Positions 5,602 to 13,842 of a DNA stretch of 30,850 nt are shown one piece after another (within the stretch, counting starts at the first letter, position 1; each line of letters starts with the position of its first letter). The DNA comes from a virus. Both the position numbers and the translations under genes were made by a program. Below the pieces are notes generated by a model. It saw only the letters and a list, made by a program, of their open reading frames with translations, searched no databases and was not told the DNA's origin. The DNA lies in IMG/VR virus record IMGVR_UViG_3300032516_000115, positions 1-30,850 of that record. One strand, written 5' to 3'.

Positions 5602-7847
5602 GGCCCTGTTTCCTCCATTAATTGCTTATATTCTGGGTCTTTTTGCATCAGCATCGTGTGAGTGATCGCGATAGCCTGTGGGCCCCGCTTGGCGGCTTCG
5701 CTATAAATCTGAGCGAACTTTTGGCCTCGAGGGCTGTCGATCGCATCGACTATCTTTCTAACCACAGTTTTCCCGACGACATCCGACACCGCGCCGGCAG
5801 TCGATCCCAGAAAACTCATGATTTTACTGCCGCCGTGCATGCCAGCAGCTTCAGCGACGGCACCGCCTGCCTCTGCTCCGAGCTTTGTAAGACGAGAGCC
5901 CTGTATCTGACCGCCCGTCATAGCCCGCTTCACGTAGGCATTGCGTGCTTGATCAGTATAGTAATTTATAGGCTTACCCTCAGCTAGAGCGATAGCTTCC
6001 ATCTGCTTCCTTCGGTCGTTAAACTGCTCTGGCCGCCGTCCGTATTTTTCCATAAAAGCGCGGGCATTCTCGTCCTTGCCGAGACCTTTGCTAAGGTCGG
6101 CTATGTCTTTTCCCCGAGCGTATTCAGGCTTGAACTTTTCAGCAGCCTCGCCTATTTTCCGCCCTTTCTCGGCCTCTACAAATAAATTAGGAAGCTCATA
6201 GTTTCCTTCGTAGTCTAGGCCTTCGATGCTTTTTGCTTTCTCAAGCTGAGGGGCATAGTCGCGGCCTTGGATGTCTTTTAATTTGTCTAAGTTAGGCTTA
6301 ATTCCGCCACCAAAAGCAGTATCAGCAGCTTCCAAAGCGCCCAGCCTAGCCTCGCGCCCCGGGCTGTGTATGTCTCCCATCTGCCTATAGATAGCATCAG
6401 GATCATTGCCAAACTGCTCTTGAAAATCCTTTAAAGGACCCATTTTTGTCGACGTTTCTTTCATCGCTTGCCGATAGCCCGGAATTATCTTCTTAGCCTT
6501 TTCCGACATTCCGCGCCTGATGTCCATCAGCGCACGTCCACCCGGTCCTATCCTCTGACCTGCAGCCTGGGCTGCGTAAATATGCTCTATATCGTCGTCT
6601 AGATCCTGCGTCAAACGCCTAAATTTAGCGACTGGGATTACTTTGTCTTCAAGAGTATCCAGTCTAGAAAGCCATTTTTTAATAGCTTGCGCCTGTTCCC
6701 CGCCTTCATCAGACAAGGTTACTAGAAGATCGTTAAGGTTTCTTTGAGCCACGGCACGGAAAGGCGCAATCTTCACATTTTTACCAGACGCGATTGCTAA
6801 TTCGGTTGCAGCTTGGGAAGAAGCAGAGATAGCAGCCCGCGCCTTTTTTGGGAGTGCAGCGATATCCGTTGCCAGCCCTCGTCTCACATTTTCAGACTCT
6901 GCTAGATCCTGAGCTTCGCTTTTTGCTACGCCTTCTTTCAATTCCCTAGCCTGCCCCATTCCTTCCGATCTTTCCCGCACAGCTGTGGAAGCGTATTGAT
7001 TTCGTTTTAGCGCTGCTTCAGCTTCAGCTTGCCGGATTGCCTCTGCTTCACTGCGTCCTGCCTGCTCGCCAATCAGCTCTCCACGCTTTTTCATTTCTCT
7101 ACCCGCTGCCGACATCTCCTCATAGGTGTTTTGAGGATCTATAGACTGAACAGCAGGCCGGTTGGCCCGGTAATAAGCAAGGTCTTCCCCAGGAATTTGA
7201 GCCACGAAACGTGAGTAACCATGCCCAAGGCCTTTGGCGATTTGCGGAACGACATCGGCACCGCCCTGAAACATAGCGGCATATTTTGCCGAGTCGATGG
7301 CATCTTCGCCCGATCCACCGCGTGAGAGAGTGTCCGCTGCCGACACTCCAGCAGCCTTAACCCCGCGCTCAGCAGTTTGAGCACCGAAACGCCACAATCT
7401 TCCGGCCCAGCTCGTGGCTTCAGGGATCAGCTTCGAGGTCCGCGAAGCGGAAACACCGGGCACCGTCAATCCTGCCAAAGCCGATTTGCTAAAGGATGCC
7501 AAAGGACTTGCCGCATCGTAGCGGTTGCGCTCGGCCTCTGCCTTTTGGGCTGCTTTTTGGTTCCTATCGTAGAGCTGGCCAAAGCTGCTCTCGGAAAAAG
7601 GAGTCTCAGCTGCTGCCTCTAAGCCGGAGGCGATTTTTGTACCTAGGTCCGCAATAGGCTTTCCGATAACCGGAAGACTTTCCCCAATCGAGCTGCCTTT
7701 TGCATAACTTTCGCCGAATTTCTTAGCCTGATCCCATGCACCTTTCAACATGAAGTTACTGTCGTAACCAGCATCAGAAGTCTTTCTCTGCCTAGCTTTG
7801 GTAAGCCTAGCATCGAGTAGCGCGTTATCAAGTTCTTCATCGGTCAC
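5598..7847 (-). CDS. Large alpha-helical internal/ejection protein
   Basis: A 749-aa protein started by GTG at 7847, with a full GGAGGT ribosome site and a GTGA overlap on the preceding stop. It is rich in Ala, Glu, Arg, Lys and Gly. Long helical stretches occupy about residues 240-560, and a Gly/Ala-rich segment (GGAVAEAAGMHGGSKIMSFLGSTAGAVSDVVG) lies near residue 680. No enzyme motif is visible. In podoviruses the genes after the portal often encode large helical proteins that are ejected with the DNA, which fits size, composition and position. The assignment is by context, not by similarity. Confidence 0.6.
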   Translation of the reverse strand: MTDEELDNALLDARLTKARQRKTSDAGYDSNFMLKGAWDQAKKFGESYAKGSSIGESLPVIGKPIADLGTKIASGLEAAAETPFSESSFGQLYDRNQKAAQKAEAERNRYDAASPLASFSKSALAGLTVPGVSASRTSKLIPEATSWAGRLWRFGAQTAERGVKAAGVSAADTLSRGGSGEDAIDSAKYAAMFQGGADVVPQIAKGLGHGYSRFVAQIPGEDLAYYRANRPAVQSIDPQNTYEEMSAAGREMKKRGELIGEQAGRSEAEAIRQAEAEAALKRNQYASTAVRERSEGMGQARELKEGVAKSEAQDLAESENVRRGLATDIAALPKKARAAISASSQAATELAIASGKNVKIAPFRAVAQRNLNDLLVTLSDEGGEQAQAIKKWLSRLDTLEDKVIPVAKFRRLTQDLDDDIEHIYAAQAAGQRIGPGGRALMDIRRGMSEKAKKIIPGYRQAMKETSTKMGPLKDFQEQFGNDPDAIYRQMGDIHSPGREARLGALEAADTAFGGGIKPNLDKLKDIQGRDYAPQLEKAKSIEGLDYEGNYELPNLFVEAEKGRKIGEAAEKFKPEYARGKDIADLSKGLGKDENARAFMEKYGRRPEQFNDRRKQMEAIALAEGKPINYYTDQARNAYVKRAMTGGQIQGSRLTKLGAEAGGAVAEAAGMHGGSKIMSFLGSTAGAVSDVVGKTVVRKIVDAIDSPRGQKFAQIYSEAAKRGPQAIAITHTMLMQKDPEYKQLMEETGP

Positions 7848-9103
7848 GGCTGACCTCCGTTCAGTTCTTGCAGCTCTTTTAGTTTCTCTTCGCGCGTCAT
7901 TTCATGCAAGGGTTTGAAACCTGCAGCCGAAGGTAGGGGCGGTGTTTCGGTTTTTTTAGCGGGTTTTGCTTTTGGAATATACATTCCGCCTTCATCAAAA
8001 TCTTCTTTCTGCAAACCATGCCGATTCAAAGTATCCCAATACTCGTCTGGGTGCAGTTTTCTAAGATTAGCAGCAACGCCTAAACCGGAAACTTGCGCTT
8101 TTACAAGCTGATCTTTGCGGATAGCTTTTTCTCGCTGGACAGTCTCAGCAAGCTTTTTAACAAAATCATTCATCGCCCCACCTGTAGGGATACCAGTAAT
8201 GTATTCCTGAAGGGATTGCAGATTGCCTTGGGCCGAAACAGGTACCAGTTCATGCACTCCACTAACTGTTGAAACCCCGCTTGTTAGTAGGTTATCTAAG
8301 CCTTTGGCGAGTTCCTGGATTTGCCTCTTATCGATATCTTTTTTAAGCTGACCGTTCTCGTCGAAAATTAAGCCCTCGACCGCCTCAGCTTGAAGCACTT
8401 TATCATTCAGCTTAGCCATCGACCCAGCACGCTGGCCGCTAGGGTTTATTCTCGCTTCCAAGTCCTTTAACTCCTGGTCGAGGACTTTGCGATCACCTGC
8501 TGTTTTGCGTTCTGCTTGACCGGTGTCTCTTGGGTGCGCTCTATCCCAATCAATTTTTTCTTGTCGCTGCTTAAAATTCCTATCCTCATTTGCGGTCCTA
8601 GTTTTCGCCGCCTCATCGAGGAACCCTTGACGCTGCATGTATTGCTTAATCTTCAGATGCCGATCTTCATCGCTCTGCACTTGCTGTCGATCCTGGTTGA
8701 TGCCCTGCATGGTCTGGGCGTTCTGCCCCTGAAGCTGGCCTAGGTACTTATCGAGTCCACCACCGGAGGCTTGTTTTCCCCCGATGGTGCCAGCTGCATT
8801 TGCTGCGCTATTGAATAGGCCGATTAGGCCTAGATCCCTGTTATTATCTTGCAAGGCTTCCATCGGAGCCCTGCCTGCGTGACGTGAGTCCGGCGACATA
8901 GGCATCTGCCCTTGGGCTTCTTGCTTGCGTAAATATTCTTTTATCTTCTCGCGTGGATCGTCAGGGATTCTAGGTGTATTTGGCATGACACTTGGAGTCA
9001 CTGGGATCGGTCTTGCCGGAGCAATATCGCTCTCATCGTTTGTAACTGGCTCGCCGTACATATCGAGTTCTAGGTCTTCATCGTCCACGCCTGGAATCGG
9101 CAT
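7844..9103 (-). CDS. Putative internal virion protein (Gln/Arg-rich)
   Basis: A 419-aa protein. I place the start at ATG 9103 because GGAGGA (complement of 9111-9116) sits at ideal distance. The longer frame to 9136 would begin inside a parS palindrome and lacks a ribosome site. The N terminus is acidic then proline-rich (IPVTPSVMPNTPRIPDDP). The middle, about residues 70-240, is Gln/Arg/Lys-rich and helical. The C terminus is basic and proline-rich before a final helix (REEKLKELQELNGG). It has no recognised motif. Position among the post-portal genes suggests an ejection or internal head protein. The two parS-like sites lie in its upstream gap. Confidence 0.6.
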   Translation of the reverse strand: MPIPGVDDEDLELDMYGEPVTNDESDIAPARPIPVTPSVMPNTPRIPDDPREKIKEYLRKQEAQGQMPMSPDSRHAGRAPMEALQDNNRDLGLIGLFNSAANAAGTIGGKQASGGGLDKYLGQLQGQNAQTMQGINQDRQQVQSDEDRHLKIKQYMQRQGFLDEAAKTRTANEDRNFKQRQEKIDWDRAHPRDTGQAERKTAGDRKVLDQELKDLEARINPSGQRAGSMAKLNDKVLQAEAVEGLIFDENGQLKKDIDKRQIQELAKGLDNLLTSGVSTVSGVHELVPVSAQGNLQSLQEYITGIPTGGAMNDFVKKLAETVQREKAIRKDQLVKAQVSGLGVAANLRKLHPDEYWDTLNRHGLQKEDFDEGGMYIPKAKPAKKTETPPLPSAAGFKPLHEMTREEKLKELQELNGGQP

Positions 9104-9119
9104 TCTATTTTCCTCCGAG

Positions 9120-9135
9120 TGTTCCACGTGGAACA
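9120..9135. promoter_or_regulatory. parS-like centromere site 1
   Basis: TGTTCCACGTGGAACA is a perfect 16-bp palindrome. The chromosomal parS consensus bound by ParB is TGTTTCACGTGAAACA; variants with C at position 5 and G at position 12 are known functional chromosomal sites in several bacterial groups. It lies in the 64-bp gap between two late genes. A T run follows on the plus strand, but the flanking genes read on the minus strand. Confidence 0.8.
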
Positions 9136-9147
9136 CTTTTTAAAATA

Positions 9148-9163
9148 TGTTTCACGTGGAACA
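9148..9163. promoter_or_regulatory. parS-like centromere site 2
   Basis: TGTTTCACGTGGAACA differs from the 16-bp ParB-site consensus at one base and from site 1 at one base. It is 28 bp from site 1, start to start. The ACTTTTTAA that follows each site is also repeated, so the pair looks like a duplication of about 24 bp. It lies 4 bases beyond the stop of the 413-aa gene. Confidence 0.8.
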
Positions 9164-9167
9164 CTTT

Positions 9168-10409
9168 TTAACTTTGGCCGTAAGCAGAATCATAAGAACG
9201 AGCCGAGGAGTATTTATCGGCCGGACGGGAATAGTATTTATCCCAGCGCGCGTCTTCCCTGTCCTGAGCTTCTTTTTGCGACTGAGCGCTGGCCTTCCCG
9301 CCGTAATACCCAGCTGCAGCCCCTGCTATGCCTCCGATCATTTGATTTCGGTCCTGAGCACTTTGCATCGCTTGCGCGTTTTGCTGGTAGCCGATCCCAG
9401 ACATAGCCGACTGCTTTGACATCTGATCCTGATAAGCCTGCCGACGCAGATCGTTTTGCCGATCTTTTTCACGAGCACCCCAGTTAGCCTGCTGCTCGGC
9501 GATGGTGTTCTGGTAGTTCCGCTCACCGACATCGTTTTGATACTTCATCTGAGCCAAACGGTTTTTGTTCTCTAAGTTATAGCGCTGCGTTTCATTGCCC
9601 AGCCCTACGTTTCGATTCGATACGTCTTGCTGCTGGCCTATGTTATATCGCTGCGCGTCGTTTTGCATCTGTGCCCTTTGGTTCAGGTAATCTTGATAAT
9701 TTTTTGATGTCCGCTGATTAAACGAGTTGATGATATCGGTGTTGCCCGCTTCCTGAGCTAGTTCATCCTGAGATAGTTGGCGGCCCATCTGCCCTGCTCC
9801 CTGAATAGCAGCAAGCTTATCTTTATATGCCGCGATGGCTGCTGCTTGAGACTGAGCAGCCCCGCCCTGCATCGCGTCGGAAGATCCCTGGAGCGCGGAC
9901 GCAAACGAGAGACCAGAACCAAGCATACCTCGGCGCTGGGCATCTTGAAGTGAGGATTGAGTTCTCTGCTGCGCTTGAGCCTGGGCCTGATCGGCGGCTT
10001 GCTGCATGCGAATCTTGAGTTCAGGAGATTCTCCTTTCGCCACGGCTTGAAGCTGACGAAGAGCATCGATCTGAGCGCCTCTGCCTTCTTTTTGTGCAGC
10101 GGATCCCTTAACAAGCTCAGGCCTCGATTCGCCAACAAACTGGGCCGCCTGCGGTGCATAGGTAGCCACGACTTTATAAGTTTCAGGAGTTAAACGCGAG
10201 AAATCAAGCTTCGCGCCTTCGAGCTGCTGGGTAATGTACTTCGGCGGATCGTTGATTGAGATATCGTAGCCAGGAGGCACAATAGCTTCGAACGCCGCTT
10301 TTATAGCGTTCAGCTGCTTTTTACTAGCGCCCCTAGCCTGCGAGGCAGAATATTCCTGAGCCAGCGCAGATACCGCTGCAATACCGGCTGCGATTAACGT
10401 TGGGTCCAT
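9168..10409 (-). CDS. Gln/Ala-rich putative internal virion protein
   Basis: A 413-aa protein extremely rich in Gln, Ala, Asn and Tyr. An N-terminal hydrophobic segment (PTLIAAGIAAVSALAQEY) and a Gly/Ala segment near residue 360 (MIGGIAGAAAGYYGGKASA) flank a long polar helical core containing repeated QRYN-type blocks (DAQRYNIGQQ; ETQRYNLENK). Such proteins with membrane-active ends are typical of podovirus ejection proteins. It starts by a TAATG overlap with the preceding gene and a GGAGGAGAG ribosome site. Its stop is followed by the parS pair, making this the only roomy gap among the post-portal genes. Confidence 0.6.
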   Translation of the reverse strand: MDPTLIAAGIAAVSALAQEYSASQARGASKKQLNAIKAAFEAIVPPGYDISINDPPKYITQQLEGAKLDFSRLTPETYKVVATYAPQAAQFVGESRPELVKGSAAQKEGRGAQIDALRQLQAVAKGESPELKIRMQQAADQAQAQAQQRTQSSLQDAQRRGMLGSGLSFASALQGSSDAMQGGAAQSQAAAIAAYKDKLAAIQGAGQMGRQLSQDELAQEAGNTDIINSFNQRTSKNYQDYLNQRAQMQNDAQRYNIGQQQDVSNRNVGLGNETQRYNLENKNRLAQMKYQNDVGERNYQNTIAEQQANWGAREKDRQNDLRRQAYQDQMSKQSAMSGIGYQQNAQAMQSAQDRNQMIGGIAGAAAGYYGGKASAQSQKEAQDREDARWDKYYSRPADKYSSARSYDSAYGQS

Positions 10410-11812
10410 TATTCTCTCCTCCCCGCTTTAGAGCTTTTCTTTTGCTGGCCGCGTAATGTCATCGACGAATTGATCCCGGAGCCTGCATTCTGCATCGATG
10501 GAAGTGCTGCGCCCGGACTAGGCGAGAAGATGGATTCCATCGGCTGATCCAGTGGTATATTCAGCTCGGGAGGACCGGCCTGCTGATAGTCACCCGGCGA
10601 TGGCGTAGGCGGCTTCCAATCCTGCAGTGGGCCGCCCTTTGCTTCCCATTCCGATTGCCTCTGCCTGATTTGGTCCAAAAGGCCATTATAGGCCGCGTCT
10701 TTTTTGAACTCATAATCTTTGGGCACTCCGCCCAAATCTTGCGTGAGAGTGTCGGAATTTCCGAGCAGGCCCTCGGCGCGGTTGTATTGATCGACATCGT
10801 CTGCAGTCAAAAGCTGTTTCCAATCCACGTCCCTATTCATCGAAATATAGGGATTGAAGTCTATATTACCCTCATCAATCCACCGTGCAGCTGCTTCACC
10901 GCCTAGGTTTTTCTTCGCTTCAGCCTTTAGGGCTTCAATATCTTTCGCGGCAAGCTTAGACGGGTCAAGGCCCGCACGCCTTGCGTCTTCTGCAGCTTCT
11001 CTATCTTGGGCTGCTTTTGTTATCTGCGAAGCATAGCCTCCGAGCTGGCTCCTAATGTCATTTGTAGCTCCCGAATAAGCGCCTGAGAGCATATCCTGAG
11101 CCTTTTTCGTCTCCGTCTCTTGTGCCGACGTGTCAGCCTTTCGAAGCGCCTCTTGGCGAGCTAGCAGATCAGACTGCTGCTGCCGAAAGCCTTGGTTTTG
11201 CCTTAAAAGAGACGCATCTAATCGGGCCTGACCGCCCGTATAGCTAGGCCCTGCTTCGCCGCGATAAAGAGAGCCTAAATCTTTCACGTAATCGATATTA
11301 GGAACTTCATCCAGTCCACCAAAGCCACCGAAAAGCGCTGGACTACCGCCCGATAGACGTTTAGAAACAGTCTGAAAATCTTCTGACTTGCCACCAATCG
11401 CATTTTTAAGGGTATCAGAGCTGAGTTTAAAACCTTCAGCCTCTTTCTGAGCTTTTTGTTGATAACTGTTCGCCTTCTCTTGAAGCGCTTGCTCACCTTT
11501 TGCTAAGGACTCGCCCGCTCTATTCAGCGATTGCGCCGGAAGTCGAACGTTCGACGCCGCAGACGAGTAAGCAGACGAGTAAGCCTGAGGATTATAGCCC
11601 GCTGGAGCTTTCGCTGTGGACTGAGCAGGAGGGCCTGCTGCAGACCCTCCGACGCCCGGCGAAGATACCGAGCCACTCGTAGATGTTTTCTGAATCGCAT
11701 CGGTTCCTCCGGCCTGAGTCGTCGTCCCCTGATTGGTCTGCTGGCCGCCAAAGATATTCTGCTTTCCTGGGTCCTCTGGATCATCCGAGAGCGAGTTAAA
11801 AAGGTAAGCCAT
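10409..11812 (-). CDS. Putative internal/ejection protein next to portal
   Basis: A 467-aa protein starting by TAATG overlap with the portal stop, with AGGAGC as ribosome site. Residues 10-100 are low in complexity and rich in Gly, Ser, Thr, Gln and Ala. Residues about 100-310 are helical and charged, rich in Lys, Glu and Ala. The C terminus is proline-rich with a basic end (GQQKKSSKAGRRE). No catalytic motif is seen. Its place immediately after the portal fits a portal-associated or internal head protein. I do not recognise the family. Confidence 0.6.
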   Translation of the reverse strand: MAYLFNSLSDDPEDPGKQNIFGGQQTNQGTTTQAGGTDAIQKTSTSGSVSSPGVGGSAAGPPAQSTAKAPAGYNPQAYSSAYSSAASNVRLPAQSLNRAGESLAKGEQALQEKANSYQQKAQKEAEGFKLSSDTLKNAIGGKSEDFQTVSKRLSGGSPALFGGFGGLDEVPNIDYVKDLGSLYRGEAGPSYTGGQARLDASLLRQNQGFRQQQSDLLARQEALRKADTSAQETETKKAQDMLSGAYSGATNDIRSQLGGYASQITKAAQDREAAEDARRAGLDPSKLAAKDIEALKAEAKKNLGGEAAARWIDEGNIDFNPYISMNRDVDWKQLLTADDVDQYNRAEGLLGNSDTLTQDLGGVPKDYEFKKDAAYNGLLDQIRQRQSEWEAKGGPLQDWKPPTPSPGDYQQAGPPELNIPLDQPMESIFSPSPGAALPSMQNAGSGINSSMTLRGQQKKSSKAGRRE

Positions 11813-13833
11813 TATCTAGCTCCTATCTTAGAGACCAAATCGGGCGCGGGTTTGGCAACGTTGGCCGGTGTCCCCGGGGGCTCTTGCGGGGCCCGCTGCG
11901 GACGCTGCGGAACTTCCATCCCTGGAGGAGGCATGTGAGGAGGAGGACCGCCTTGAGGCATCTTCCCGGTTTGGATCATCGCTGCGAAGAAGGGGTCCAT
12001 TTCATGAGCCAGCTGATTATGCTCGGCGATATGCTCCAGGAATCGACCCGAAAGGTTTTTGTCGAGCCTCACCTTAGGATCGTTCAAAGGAATCGAATGC
12101 ATCATAATATGATACGCATGATCGTCGATATTCACAGCTACAATTTCTTCGCCCTTGATCAGCGACTCATTTTCGTTATTGACCAAATCTTCTTGGCTCA
12201 ATTCATTCTTATAAAGTTCTTCCGGTGGGGCACCTTCGAGTACCGCAAAATAACCCTTGGTATTGGTCACAGCCCCCATATTAATCAGGTCTTTGGCAAT
12301 TTCGACACGGCCCGGGAGAGTGTTCATCAAAGGATTAACTTCCTGAAGCTCTACGCCTTTCACCGAGTCCAGGTCTTTCCCCTCAAATTCCCTAGAATAC
12401 GATTGCCCACCGGTCGAGGTATTCAGACTTCTAGGCACCGATGCAAAGCGCCGATAACAGTTGATAGCTCCCAGCACAGCTTCGTGCAGCATCTGCCTAG
12501 AGGATTTAGCCGTCGCGTTAATCGTCTCATAGGCGGTCGCCGTAAGCGTGGCAATCGCAGTCCCTGAGCTGACTTGCGGTGGAGGATCACCGCGTAGGGC
12601 AGAGTTGACCTGTGAGATTTCCATCATCAGGCCTTTGAGCATTTCCGAAAACTTATAGGTTTCCGGTGCGCTTTGCGTGAGTTGAAGCGCTTCCGGTTTT
12701 CCTCCGTTCGGCACTCCTGGTTGCGGTGTATAGCTGATCCAATTCATGCCGAGGATTGCCTGAGTGTTGATCCCCGAACCCCTTGGCGCGATTATGTTTT
12801 GCACTCCGAATGAACTGTTATTGGTAGCGATGCTCGAGAGGCATGTATCATACATTTCCTGTAGTGGGAGCAAATTACTATAAAAAGGATACCCAAGACC
12901 TGTATTCGGAATAGCCTCTGGGCGGGAAACATAAACAGGAAGCTCACCATAGATGTTGATATCATCGTATAGAATACATGTAGAAGACCCATATGCTATG
13001 AAACGCCCCTCAGGCAAGGCAGGCGAAGATTTATGAAAGGCGTTCCAAATGTAAACGTTGTCGTCATCCGACGGGCACATCGATGCCTGAATATTAAACC
13101 AGCCCTGCTGCTGCCTCACGCTGGGAAGCGCTAGGAGTTCCTGCTTTAGCTTAGGAAACTGGGCGATAAGGTCCCAGCGATTATGAATTTCACGGACCTG
13201 AACCCATTGCCAGTCTTTGGGGTTAGGAATTTGAGGATCGAAGTTCACGTCCCAGACGGTCGGTACCGAAATAGCAACGTCACCCTTGAAGTGACTAGCT
13301 CCAATCATGTCTTTGGTGAAGAAAGCGCCCTTGTCCGTTCGCCACCGAACGAACATAAATCCCATACCTGTAACCATACCGTTCTCGATAGAATCAGCAT
13401 ATTTTAGGTCTAGAAACTGGTTTTTGACGATGTCCTTGCAAAGTGCATTGCCGAGCCTCGCAGCTTCCATAAGGTTTGGCTGCTCATAGTCTTTCATCGA
13501 CCCATCGCCTGGATTGACGAGACAGCGAAAGTAGAGATCCTGCTTAGTCACAATTCCTACAATCTGCCGAATGAGAGAGCGCGACATCGGGACGAGCATT
13601 TGAATCAGTTCGCCTTGCTTGCCTTTGAAGATAAGGCTAGTATCCCAGTTACTGGGCGCTATGACATTGCTAAAATAGATTAGTTGGTTTCTGAACCAAG
13701 TCATATAAATTGGGTTGTTTCCCCAAGCCTTATTTCCGTGGTCGTTATACGGATGAAGATGGCTCACAAGCTTGAATTGGTCCTGGTCGGCCCACCAATA
13801 TGAATCGCTCGACCCTTTGTAATCTAATACCAT
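11812..13833 (-). CDS. Portal protein (podovirus type)
   Basis: A 673-aa protein with the general character of P22-type portal proteins, which form the dodecameric ring at the DNA-entry vertex. Visible features include a Trp/Tyr-rich N terminus (SYWWADQDQFKLV), a clip/stem-like region around LYFRCLVNPGDG and LKYADSIENGMVTGMGFMFVRW, and VPTVWDVNFDPQI followed by WVQVREIHNRWDL. A helical segment with ALRGDPPPQVSSGTAIATLTATAYETINATAKSSRQML is typical of portal helices. The C terminus (about 620-673) is proline-rich. A GGGAG ribosome site lies upstream. Similarity is judged by pattern only. Confidence 0.75.
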   Translation of the reverse strand: MVLDYKGSSDSYWWADQDQFKLVSHLHPYNDHGNKAWGNNPIYMTWFRNQLIYFSNVIAPSNWDTSLIFKGKQGELIQMLVPMSRSLIRQIVGIVTKQDLYFRCLVNPGDGSMKDYEQPNLMEAARLGNALCKDIVKNQFLDLKYADSIENGMVTGMGFMFVRWRTDKGAFFTKDMIGASHFKGDVAISVPTVWDVNFDPQIPNPKDWQWVQVREIHNRWDLIAQFPKLKQELLALPSVRQQQGWFNIQASMCPSDDDNVYIWNAFHKSSPALPEGRFIAYGSSTCILYDDINIYGELPVYVSRPEAIPNTGLGYPFYSNLLPLQEMYDTCLSSIATNNSSFGVQNIIAPRGSGINTQAILGMNWISYTPQPGVPNGGKPEALQLTQSAPETYKFSEMLKGLMMEISQVNSALRGDPPPQVSSGTAIATLTATAYETINATAKSSRQMLHEAVLGAINCYRRFASVPRSLNTSTGGQSYSREFEGKDLDSVKGVELQEVNPLMNTLPGRVEIAKDLINMGAVTNTKGYFAVLEGAPPEELYKNELSQEDLVNNENESLIKGEEIVAVNIDDHAYHIMMHSIPLNDPKVRLDKNLSGRFLEHIAEHNQLAHEMDPFFAAMIQTGKMPQGGPPPHMPPPGMEVPQRPQRAPQEPPGTPANVAKPAPDLVSKIGAR

Positions 13834-13842
13834 TGTGACTCC

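Noticed and set aside
7844-9136. Longer start of the 419-aa late protein at 9136
   Set aside because: The first codons would come from the parS-like site. The ATG at 9103 has a GGAGGA site at ideal distance.
9120-9170. Reading the parS pair as rho-independent terminators
   Set aside because: Each palindrome is followed by CTTTTT, but only on the plus strand, where no gene is transcribed. The third copy has no T run, so this does not explain the shared 16-mer.
9119-9419. Plus-strand frames at 9119-9406 and 9147-9419, both beginning MFHVEHF
   Set aside because: They start because the parS-like palindrome reads ATGTTTCACGTGGAAC or similar on either strand, and they lie antisense to late genes without a ribosome site.
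11884-12567. 227-aa plus-strand frame inside the portal gene
   Set aside because: It is antisense to the portal gene, Arg/His-rich from codon composition, and lacks a ribosome site.
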